A DNA stretch of 54,891 nt from JAPLHV01 sp964464245. GTDB lineage: Bacteria > Caldisericota > JANLFM01. Below the pieces are notes generated by a model. That model was not told the origin of the DNA, searched no databases, and was given only the letters and a program-made list of their open reading frames with translations. The stretch covers positions 1-54,891 of the forward strand of contig CAYXFH010000145.1 in the NCBI GenBank assembly GCA_964464245.1, given 5' to 3'. Of the stretch, positions 48,496 through 54,891 are shown piece after piece; the stretch's first letter is position 1; every line of letters begins with the position of its first letter. The position numbers and the translations under genes are program-made.

Positions 48496-50433
48496 TCAAA
48501 CCTGCTGCAAGGTGTAAAATTCCAACAGATCGCCTTCGCGGAGATCGGTCGCTTTGTCCAAGCCGATTCCGCATTCGTACCCGCTGGCCACGTCGCGGAC
48601 ATCTTCTTTGAAGCGTCGCAGGGAAGTAACCTTGGTTTCACCGACTACGATGTTGTCTCGCACCACGCGAGCCTTGGAGTTGCGCTCGACTTTGCCATCC
48701 TGAATATATGAACCGGCAATGAAACCCAGCTTGGGTACCCGGAAGAGCTTACGGATCACCGCTCGCCCCACCGTTTTCTCCTCGATGCGGGGCTCGCAAC
48801 GCCCGCGTACGCATCCTTCCAAGTCAGTCACCAACTCGTAGATGAGATCATAAGTGCGGATCTCGATGTCCTCGCGCTCGCTGGCCTTTCTTGCCATGGA
48901 ATCCGGCCGTACGTTGAAGCCGAGCACCATCGAAGCCGTGACCGAGGCCAGATCGATATCCGATTCCGTAATCGCCCCTACGCCAGCATGCATTGTCTCG
49001 ATCTCCATCTCGGTGGATTTTACCTTGCTGATGGCCACCAGCAAGGCATCCAGCGTGCCCTGGGAATCAGCCTTGAGGACCAGTGGAAACTTATTGCTCT
49101 CTTTCTGAAAGGCTTTGAAGAGCCTATCGGTGGAGCGGAAATCCTTTCCTTGCGGCTGGCTCTCAGCGCTGCGCTGCAACTTAAGATCCTTAGTCGTCTG
49201 GAAACGCACTCCAGGGCGGGGAACCGCTTCCAGGCCGACGATTTCAACCGCTGTGGAGGGACCGGCTTGTTTGAGACGCTCTCCCATGGCGTTGATGATG
49301 GAACGTACTTTGCCACCCGTCTCCCCTACTTGCAGGATATCCCCAACACGAAGAAGACCTCCTTGTACGATCACAGCCGCCACTGGCCCCAGGCCTCTGT
49401 CCAACCTGGCTTCAATTACCGTGCCGAAAACGGCGGCGTTGGGTGAGGTTTTCAATTCTTGCACCTCGGCCAAAAGCGAGATCATCTCCAGGAGCTTGTC
49501 GACACCCTCCCCTTTCTTGGCTGACAGGGGTACGTAAATAGTCTCCCCACCCCATTCCTCAGGAACCAGGCCAAGGTCCGAGAGCTGTTGTTTGACCCGG
49601 TCGGGGTTCGCCGCTTCTTTGTCCATTTTGTTCAGAGCAACGATGATGGAAACCTTGGCGGCTTTGGCGTGATTGAGCGCTTCCACAGTCTGGGGCATGA
49701 CCCCTTCGTCGGCCGCAACTACCAGAACGGCGATATCGGTCACCTTGGCGCCCTGAGCTCGCATGGCGGTGAAGGCTTCATGCCCGGGTGTGTCGATGAA
49801 GACGATGCGCTGCCCTTTGAACTGGATCTCCGATGCGCCGATCTTTTGGGTGATCCCACCTTTTTCCTTCTCTGCCACCGAGGAATGACGGATCGCGTCC
49901 AGGAGCGTGGTCTTTCCGTGGTCTACATGACCCAATACGGTGACGACAGGAGCTCTACCGACCCAATCCTTCGTTTCATTCGAGGGCAGAGGGGCAAACT
50001 TGGCGCTCTTGTCGCTGGATTCCATACTGGGGCTTGCTGTGGCTGGCAGCGTTCCAGCGCTGGGGACCAATGCTTTCAACAGCTCTTTACCCTTTTGGCT
50101 GAGTGGCTGGGTGATTGTAACCATCTCGCCCTTCTTCCGGAGGTATTCGGCTACCTGGGCTGGTTCAAGGTGGTAGAGCTTGGCGAAATCCCCCACAGAA
50201 GCAGGAATGGTCGGGGCGGCAACCGCCTGGGCTGCGTCCACCTCGCTGATCGGCTCCGATTCAAGCTGTATGGGGCGTTCGGCCAAGATCTCCTGCACTA
50301 ACTTGGCCATCTCATCTTCAATAGTCGAGGCGTGGGTTTTCGCCTCCACGCCAAGCTCTTTAAGAATGGACAGCAGTTGAGCGCTGGAGATGTTCAACTC
50401 CTTGGCTAATTCATAGATTCGTTTCTTCGGCAC
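48496..50433 (-). CDS. infB: Translation initiation factor IF-2, short N-terminus
   Basis: 645 residues from GTG behind AGGAGG. The N-terminal IF2_N domain (RIYELAKELNISSAQLLSILKELG) is followed by only a short linker. GTPase motifs are VLGHVDHGKTTLLDAIR, DTPGHEAFTAMR and NKMDKE. Domains 2-4 follow, ending DLLEFYTLQQV. It delivers initiator tRNA. The start overlaps ylxR by 28 bases; no ribosomal L7Ae-like gene lies between them. Confidence 0.97.
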   Translation of the reverse strand: MPKKRIYELAKELNISSAQLLSILKELGVEAKTHASTIEDEMAKLVQEILAERPIQLESEPISEVDAAQAVAAPTIPASVGDFAKLYHLEPAQVAEYLRKKGEMVTITQPLSQKGKELLKALVPSAGTLPATASPSMESSDKSAKFAPLPSNETKDWVGRAPVVTVLGHVDHGKTTLLDAIRHSSVAEKEKGGITQKIGASEIQFKGQRIVFIDTPGHEAFTAMRAQGAKVTDIAVLVVAADEGVMPQTVEALNHAKAAKVSIIVALNKMDKEAANPDRVKQQLSDLGLVPEEWGGETIYVPLSAKKGEGVDKLLEMISLLAEVQELKTSPNAAVFGTVIEARLDRGLGPVAAVIVQGGLLRVGDILQVGETGGKVRSIINAMGERLKQAGPSTAVEIVGLEAVPRPGVRFQTTKDLKLQRSAESQPQGKDFRSTDRLFKAFQKESNKFPLVLKADSQGTLDALLVAISKVKSTEMEIETMHAGVGAITESDIDLASVTASMVLGFNVRPDSMARKASEREDIEIRTYDLIYELVTDLEGCVRGRCEPRIEEKTVGRAVIRKLFRVPKLGFIAGSYIQDGKVERNSKARVVRDNIVVGETKVTSLRRFKEDVRDVASGYECGIGLDKATDLREGDLLEFYTLQQV

Positions 50434-50708
50434 GGTTTAACCTCCTGTCCGTTCTTAATGGACTCCCGCAACTGCGTCAGGAGTTCTTCGGGGAGACGAG
50501 CTCCGATCTTCCTTTCAAAGTTCCTGTTCTTCAGCGCACGCTCCAAACATGCCTGCCGGCGGCATAAGTAAAAACCACGGCCGGGCTTCTTTCCTACCAA
50601 GTCAAGGGATAAGTCGCCCTGCGGGGAACGAGCGATGCGCAGTAGTTCTCTTTTGGCGAAAACCCCGCTACAACCCGAACATGTTCGCAGGGGTAGACGC
50701 GTACTCAT
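50406..50708 (-). CDS. ylxR: YlxR (DUF448) RNA-binding protein
   Basis: 100 residues: LRTCSGCSGVFAKRELLRIA, KKPGRGFYLCRRQACLERAL and a basic C-terminus. The conserved GRGxYlC core is intact. It overlaps nusA by four bases and infB by 28. The family binds RNA and has been linked to RNase P and transcription regulation. Confidence 0.93.
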   Translation of the reverse strand: MSTRLPLRTCSGCSGVFAKRELLRIARSPQGDLSLDLVGKKPGRGFYLCRRQACLERALKNRNFERKIGARLPEELLTQLRESIKNGQEVKPCRRNESMN

Positions 50709-51736
50709 TTAACCCCCTCGGATTGGATGTCGATCTTCCAGTTGGTTAGCTTGGCGGCCAAGCGGGCGTTCTGCCCTTCTTTACCGATGGCCAGGGAGAG
50801 CTGATCTGGCGCGACCCAGACTTTCGCCGTCCTAGCCTTCTCGTCCAGTTGCACGCGGGAGATCTTGGCCGGGCTGAGGGCATTGGCGATAAACTCCTGG
50901 GAATCCTTGGAATAGCGGATGATGTCGATTCGCTCCCCCCGCAGCTCTCGTACGATTGCTTGGATTCGCACCCCTTTCGGGCCGACGCAGGCGCCAACCG
51001 GGTCGATCTTCTCCTCTCGAGAGCTTACAGCTACCTTTGAACGCATCCCTGGTTCGCGAGCGATGCTCTTGATCTCGACGCGTCCTTCAAAGATTTCCGG
51101 GACTTCCAACTCGAAGAGCCGGAGCACCAGGTTGGGGTGAGCCCGCGAGACGATCAATTCCGGTCCCCGCTTGGATTGCAACACGGATGCGAGGTAGATG
51201 CGGTAGTGCCCATTCATCTCGTAGCGCTCGCCTGGAACCTGCTCCTTCTGCATGAGGACTGCCTCGGCTCTCCCCAAGTCAATGAAAATAGTGGTTCCCT
51301 CCCGACGCCGGATCACCCCCACCAGCATCTCTCCCTCTTTGTCGAGGAATTCTTGGAAAGCTGCTTCCCGCTCAGCTTCTTTGATCTTCTGAAATACGAC
51401 CTGTTTTGCTGTCTGTGCGGCCAATCGGCCAAAGTCCTTGGGTGTTATCTCTTGTTTGATGATGTCGCCCAATTGAGCCTCCGGCACGATTTGATGGGCT
51501 TCCTCTAAAGAAATGGAGGCGAACTTATTCTCCACCAATTCAACGACATCTTTTTGGGCGAAGACGTGAATCTCACCAGTCTTCACATTGAGATCAACGA
51601 GGACGTTCTGACTGGCTCCGTAATCTTTTCTGTAAGCGGTGGTGAGCGCTACTTCAATAGCCTCAATCAAGGACTCCTTGCTGATTCCCTTCTCTCTCTC
51701 GATCTGTTCGAGGGCGAGGATCAACTCTTTTGACAC
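50705..51736 (-). CDS. nusA: Transcription termination/antitermination factor NusA
   Basis: About 343 residues from the GTG at 51736 (GGGGGGAGG five bases upstream). The N-terminal polymerase-binding domain starts SKELILALEQIEREKGIS, then S1 (GEMLVGVIRRREGTTIFIDLG), KH1 (DPVGACVGPKGVRIQAIVREL) and KH2 (LSLAIGKEGQNARLAAKLT). No acidic C-terminal repeats, as in other Firmicutes. Confidence 0.96.
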   Translation of the reverse strand: MSKELILALEQIEREKGISKESLIEAIEVALTTAYRKDYGASQNVLVDLNVKTGEIHVFAQKDVVELVENKFASISLEEAHQIVPEAQLGDIIKQEITPKDFGRLAAQTAKQVVFQKIKEAEREAAFQEFLDKEGEMLVGVIRRREGTTIFIDLGRAEAVLMQKEQVPGERYEMNGHYRIYLASVLQSKRGPELIVSRAHPNLVLRLFELEVPEIFEGRVEIKSIAREPGMRSKVAVSSREEKIDPVGACVGPKGVRIQAIVRELRGERIDIIRYSKDSQEFIANALSPAKISRVQLDEKARTAKVWVAPDQLSLAIGKEGQNARLAAKLTNWKIDIQSEGVK

Positions 51737-51750
51737 GACTGCCTCCCCCC

Positions 51751-52197
51751 TCAACGGTAGACCAAGCGGGCTTTCTCAATCAGAGGGATGGGCAAAGCCC
51801 GTTGCCGTCCATCGACCTCTAGGAGCAGCGATTCGCCTTCTACGCCCTCCAGGATTCCAGTGTAAAGATCCTCTCCCTCGATCTTCTGGTTAAGACGGAT
51901 CTGAGCCTCGCGCCCGTGAAAAAGGGTGAACTCCTCCGGGTCTCTGATCTCCCGCTCAAGCCCTGGGGAGGAGACCTCCATCCGATAGCGGGAGGGAAAA
52001 AGATCGTCTAGCTCGTTGCCGAGCAGCCTCGAAACCCGTTGACAGTCATCCAGAGAGATCCCTTCCGGGGAAAAGATGATCAACCGTACGACTGGCTCTC
52101 GCTTGCCCACGATGATCACATCCAATAGCCTATAACCTGCCTTCAACAGCATAGGCTGGGCGCGGATCTCTATCGAATTCAGCGTCTTTTTCTCCAT
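51751..52197 (-). CDS. rimP: Ribosome maturation factor RimP
   Basis: 148 residues: AGYRLLDVIIVGKREPVVRLII, SLDDCQRVSRLLGNELD and YRMEVSSPGLEREIRDPEEF are typical. It heads the nusA-infB operon with its own promoter and leader hairpin and ends three bases before the nusA frame. Confidence 0.94.
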   Translation of the reverse strand: MEKKTLNSIEIRAQPMLLKAGYRLLDVIIVGKREPVVRLIIFSPEGISLDDCQRVSRLLGNELDDLFPSRYRMEVSSPGLEREIRDPEEFTLFHGREAQIRLNQKIEGEDLYTGILEGVEGESLLLEVDGRQRALPIPLIEKARLVYR

Positions 52198-52209
52198 CCT
52201 GGGAACGAA

Positions 52210-52232
52210 AAGAGTGGGCCAACCCCACTCTT
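52210..52232 (-). terminator. Hairpin in the rimP leader, terminator-like
   Basis: AAGAGTGGG and its complement around a 5-base loop, followed on the minus strand by TTCGTTCC. It begins about four bases after the expected start of the rimP transcript, so it is both a possible end for the upstream pgsA-type transcript and a 5' stem-loop on the rimP mRNA. Confidence 0.6.
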
Positions 52233-52242
52233 ATCCAAATGA

Positions 52243-52271
52243 AGTATAGGGAGATTTGAAGGGACCGTCAA
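52243..52271 (-). promoter_or_regulatory. Strong promoter of the rimP-nusA-infB operon
   Basis: TTGACG (52266-52271), a 17-base spacer and TATACT (52243-52248) on the minus strand: near-consensus sigma-70. The -35 overlaps the stop region of the upstream fused gene. Confidence 0.85.
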
Positions 52272-53596
52272 CGAGAATGGAAGAGAGTTACGGGATCCCT
52301 ATCAAGTAGGCGGAGGATCCCGATTGGGGTTTGCTCGACATCCTGACCAAGAGGATTGTCTTTCATCAAAGCCAATACGATCCGCTTGTCCGCTCCGCGT
52401 GATGCGCCGCAAATTTCACATCCGCCGATGTCGTTGACGTCTAATATGGCTACCCGGCATCCGAAGAGTTGGTCCATCTCCTGACAGACTCGAGCGGGTT
52501 CTTTTGGCCCCAACACCGCGTGACCACGCAACATCCCATAAGGAGCGTCTCCGTCGATCCATGCTGCTTGCCGCCCGGCTACTCGGTAGAAAAGACCCTT
52601 GATCCCCAGCAGTTTCCCCACTGCACCGAAGGCTGCAGCCAGGAGAATGCGCCAAGTACCGCACTCGTGTAAGGCCAACTGCATGGTCAGAGGGCTGCCC
52701 AGGCCGATCCCATGAGGAGTCTTCGTTACCTTCCCGGCCAGCCAAATAGCTAAGCGAGTGGGGTGGATTGACTCGGAGGGAACCAGGCGGTTCTGGGTAG
52801 CGGCAACCATCTTCTCAGAGAGAACCAATGTGTCGCTCGATTGGAGGAATTTCCCGGCATACCTTGCCACTTGTTCCTGTAAGCCATCAGGAGGCTTGAT
52901 CTCGTGGGTGCGGATAGGGATCCTTATGTACGCATGCGTGTCAACGGTAAGGATAGCTTCACGCAGCATGGGGACAGATTTGAAATCTGTCCCCATGCTG
53001 CGGCAGGTCTGATCGTCTCCCACAGGAAAAACTTCCTCTCCTTCTGGGCGCTTGTGGAAGCGACGCTTGGCTTCCTCTTTCAACTCCTTGCCTTCCGGAG
53101 TTTGGAAAATGCGGATCACGTAGATCGCACCGGTGTAAAGGTAGATGGCGAAACAGATGTAAAAGAGGAGAACGGCATAAGGGACTTCGATGACCACCAG
53201 AGCAAGGCTCAACATAAAAAGACCGGTGGAGAACTTGCCGACTTTGGTTTCGGTGAGGATCCGCTTGTGTTGGGCGGTGAGGATGAACATGGTGATGAGT
53301 AGGATCAAGTCTCGCGCAGCGAAGAAGGCGAAGATACTCCAAGGCAGATACTGGGCAATACATAAGGAAATGAAAGCGGCGCCACCCAAGAGCTTATCGG
53401 CAGTGGGGTCAAGGATCTTTCCGAGCCTGCTCTCTTGCTTGAACCGGCGCGCCAGATAGCCGTCCAAATAATCGGAGAAGGTGGCCAAGAGGATGACCAG
53501 GAAAGCCGCCAGCGAATTTCGCGCAAGGATAAAGATGACCAACGGCGCCACGGCTGCCAGACGGAAGATGGTGAGTAGATTGGGGATCGTCAACAC
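52268..53596 (-). CDS. Fusion of a CDP-alcohol phosphatidyltransferase (PgsA-like) with an F420-0:gamma-glutamyl-ligase-like domain
   Basis: About 442 residues from GTG at 53596; a start at 53641 would extend into the upstream gene without a ribosome site. Residues 1-185 are membrane-embedded with DYLDGYLARRF, LGKILDPTADK, the full CDP-alcohol transferase signature, probably making phosphatidylglycerol phosphate. The C-terminal part from AYIRIPIRTHEIKPPD resembles the CofE-like F420 ligase family found in bacteria (LVLSEKMVAATQNR, FYRVAGRQAAWIDGDAPYG). The linker SMGTDFKSVPML is encoded by a 41-bp palindrome, suggesting the two genes were joined by a repeat insertion. No other F420 genes are seen, so F420 chemistry is not implied. 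Confidence 0.88.
   Translation of the reverse strand: MLTIPNLLTIFRLAAVAPLVIFILARNSLAAFLVILLATFSDYLDGYLARRFKQESRLGKILDPTADKLLGGAAFISLCIAQYLPWSIFAFFAARDLILLITMFILTAQHKRILTETKVGKFSTGLFMLSLALVVIEVPYAVLLFYICFAIYLYTGAIYVIRIFQTPEGKELKEEAKRRFHKRPEGEEVFPVGDDQTCRSMGTDFKSVPMLREAILTVDTHAYIRIPIRTHEIKPPDGLQEQVARYAGKFLQSSDTLVLSEKMVAATQNRLVPSESIHPTRLAIWLAGKVTKTPHGIGLGSPLTMQLALHECGTWRILLAAAFGAVGKLLGIKGLFYRVAGRQAAWIDGDAPYGMLRGHAVLGPKEPARVCQEMDQLFGCRVAILDVNDIGGCEICGASRGADKRIVLALMKDNPLGQDVEQTPIGILRLLDRDPVTLFHSR
52962..53002. repeat. 41-bp palindrome in the linker of the PgsA/F420-ligase fusion
   Basis: A 20-base half, CGCAGCATGGGGACAGATTT, its exact complement, and one central base. It encodes Arg-Ser-Met-Gly-Thr-Asp-Phe-Lys-Ser-Val-Pro-Met-Leu-Arg in the coding frame. 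Such REP-like sequences are normally intergenic; this one is translated. Confidence 0.95.
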
Positions 53597-53597
53597 C

Positions 53598-54683
53598 TCA
53601 AATACGCTTCGCCTTTCGTTTGATTCCTTGTACGAGCCCATGCTCGGCCCAGATCAGACTGGCTCCTATTCTACTCCCCCATCCCCCACGTCGAACTAAA
53701 AGTCGCTGGTTGACGGCGACCTGTGGTTTCCAGTGCATCTTGTAATCCTCCAAACCCCTGAGGAAATCAAAAGTCAGGCAACCCTCCTCAATGGCCCGGC
53801 GGATGGCCTCAACCTGGAGGATGAATCCGGGGCCATAGCGGGAGAAACGGTCATCTTGCGCGCAGAGGTAGAATGAAAAGCGTTTGCCGAAAGAATAGCC
53901 GTAAAGAAATGCCACCGGTCGCCCGTCGACGAGGAGGGTGTAGAGCCGCAAAGCTCGCCCCAACAAGGACTTCGCCACTCGTGCATGGAAAAGGCGAAAA
54001 CCCGGCAGGAGGAACGAGGAGGGGACCCCTTTGCGCAGCCAGCGGTGCACATTGAGAGAAGCCAAAGTATCCAACCGGTCCTGCAAGTTCCCCTGGTCAG
54101 CTTCCTCGATCGACCATTGATAGTCGCGGCTGAGCATCCGGGGGTAATACTTGATCTTGTCGCGACGCTTCTTGCTATAACCGCCCAAGAACTCCTCCCA
54201 AGTGGTGGGCAGGGTCAGGTAGGGTAGCTTACTCTGCAAAGAAACTTGCGTCATACGTGAGGAAAGAGAGGCGTGTAGGCGTTGGGAGATGGGATCGTCC
54301 ACCGGCAATTCCCGAAGATCGCAGAGTTGCCAGCCCGTATGCTCGTCGAGAGCTTGAAATAATTCGCGAGAGAAGGCGTCCTCCTTCCCGGGGCGAACGA
54401 TGAAACCATGACGATCCGATACGCCGGCCCCGAGAAAGGTAATCCGTTCAAGGCCGAAAAATGAAGTACTGCAGAGGGGAGCCAGTCCAGCCAAACCGTC
54501 ATGATCGTAATAGGCCAGGATACAGGGTCGTTTGCCGGCTCCGAATACTGCCAGCCACGCGTCCAGCCATTCCCAGCTACGGAAGAAGTCTGGGGTGGAG
54601 GAAGCCAAAAGGAAAGAGTTCCAGGAGCCTTTCAGTTCCCGGAGGGAATCGACTCGATCCCAACCAGTCGATACACTATTCAC
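53598..54683 (-). CDS. GNAT-type acyltransferase (Acetyltransf_6, CelD/BioF2-like)
   Basis: About 361 residues from GTG at 54683 (GAGG nine bases upstream); TTG at 54713 is an alternative. WDSLRELKGSWNSFLLASST and FFRSWEWLDAWL open the N-terminal half. YSKKRRDKIKYYPRML and KRFSFYLCAQDDRFSRYGPGF are typical of the FemAB-like double-GNAT family, with RGLEDYKMHWKP near the end. Members acylate cell-wall or exopolysaccharide precursors. The substrate cannot be deduced. Confidence 0.82.
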   Translation of the reverse strand: MNSVSTGWDRVDSLRELKGSWNSFLLASSTPDFFRSWEWLDAWLAVFGAGKRPCILAYYDHDGLAGLAPLCSTSFFGLERITFLGAGVSDRHGFIVRPGKEDAFSRELFQALDEHTGWQLCDLRELPVDDPISQRLHASLSSRMTQVSLQSKLPYLTLPTTWEEFLGGYSKKRRDKIKYYPRMLSRDYQWSIEEADQGNLQDRLDTLASLNVHRWLRKGVPSSFLLPGFRLFHARVAKSLLGRALRLYTLLVDGRPVAFLYGYSFGKRFSFYLCAQDDRFSRYGPGFILQVEAIRRAIEEGCLTFDFLRGLEDYKMHWKPQVAVNQRLLVRRGGWGSRIGASLIWAEHGLVQGIKRKAKRI

Positions 54684-54891
54684 TTTGACTGGCCTCAATG
54701 GTTCGTTCGTCAAACCCGCAGAGAGCGAGAAAGTTCTCTAGCGCTTCTTGCTGACCTTTGAACTCCGCTGTCTCCTCGCGCTGTTGAATGGCCCTCCGGT
54801 ACTCGTGTAACGCGTGAGCACAAGCGCTGTCCACGCCTTCCTGCTCGACTTGGGCGATGAGGTATTTATAGACCAGTCGCCAAGACTCCGC
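54676..54891 (-). CDS. C-terminal 71 residues of an unidentified protein (gene enters from the right edge)
   Basis: An open frame runs from the window edge to a TAG at 54676-54678, overlapping the GNAT gene start. The fragment reads AESWRLVYKYLIAQVEQEG, then EYRRAIQQREETAEFKGQQ, and ends FDERTIEASQSE. It is Glu/Gln/Ala-rich and probably helical. No family is recognised. Confidence 0.65.
   Translation of the reverse strand, partial: AESWRLVYKYLIAQVEQEGVDSACAHALHEYRRAIQQREETAEFKGQQEALENFLALCGFDERTIEASQSE

Noticed and set aside
52268..53596. Coenzyme F420 biosynthesis
   Set aside because: Only a CofE-like domain is present; no other F420 genes or F420-dependent enzymes are seen, and this family is common in bacteria without F420.

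Overview
The window is about 55 kb of a mid-GC chromosome, almost certainly from a deep-branching member of the Bacillota (Firmicutes). The clues are: RNase J; DUF951 and a DUF2232 membrane protein beside rpsF-ssb-rpsR-rplI-dnaB; a rimP-nusA-ylxR-infB-DUF503-rbfA-nrnA-truB-ribF run; a glmU-prs-ctc-pth-mfd-mazG run; S-layer-homology (SLH) and copper-amine-oxidase-type stalk domains on exported proteins; and frequent GTG and TTG starts behind strong AGGAGG sites. The genus cannot be named from the sequence. Nearly all genes lie on the minus strand; the one convincing plus-strand gene is an iron-sulfur aldo/keto reductase.

Region 1 (1-12.3 kb, read right to left) is an accessory catabolic operon. 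It begins with an exported thiaminase I homologue that keeps the catalytic Cys and Glu and carries an extra N-terminal stalk domain. A strong hairpin follows, then a GntR/FCD regulator, RidA, a DUF1116 (AllG-like) protein, a cyclase-family hydrolase, the FAD and 2Fe-2S subunits of a molybdenum hydroxylase, an MTA/SAH-deaminase-like amidohydrolase, a class III aminotransferase, a nitroreductase, the molybdopterin subunit, and the start of a nucleoside/sugar-type ABC ATPase that runs off the left edge. A perfect 16-bp palindrome of GntR type sits between the thiaminase promoter region and its start codon. I infer a pathway that cleaves thiamine or a related pyrimidine outside the cell and then degrades the released heterocycle.

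Region 2 (12.3-20.4 kb) holds a decayed intergenic stretch, the aldo/keto reductase and a DinB-like protein flanked by inverted copies of a 15-bp motif, and a complete BMP-type nucleoside ABC transporter whose binding protein is fused to three SLH domains.

Region 3 (20.4-31.5 kb) holds housekeeping genes (PpiC foldase, MFS, mazG, mfd, pth, ctc, prs, a truncated glmU) and tRNA-Gln and tRNA-Glu. Five of these genes contain copies, in both orientations and always in frame, of a dispersed 18-bp GC-rich repeat. Region 4 (31.5-37.8 kb) has two tandem isoaspartyl-peptidase/asparaginase genes, tRNA-Lys, the dnaB-rplI-rpsR-ssb-rpsF group, DUF2232 and DUF951.

Region 5 (37.8-54.9 kb) is the ftsK-rnj-udg-dut-pnp-rpsO group and the ribF-truB-nrnA-rbfA-DUF503-infB-ylxR-nusA-rimP operon. 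Upstream of these are a PgsA-F420-ligase-like fusion joined through a 41-bp palindrome, a GNAT-type acyltransferase and a cut-off gene at the right edge. Several sigma-70-type promoters with 17-18 bp spacers were found (tRNA-Glu, tRNA-Lys, rpsF, rpsO, rimP). The strongest themes for follow-up are the thiaminase-led catabolic operon and the unusual density of repeat elements inserted in frame into essential genes.
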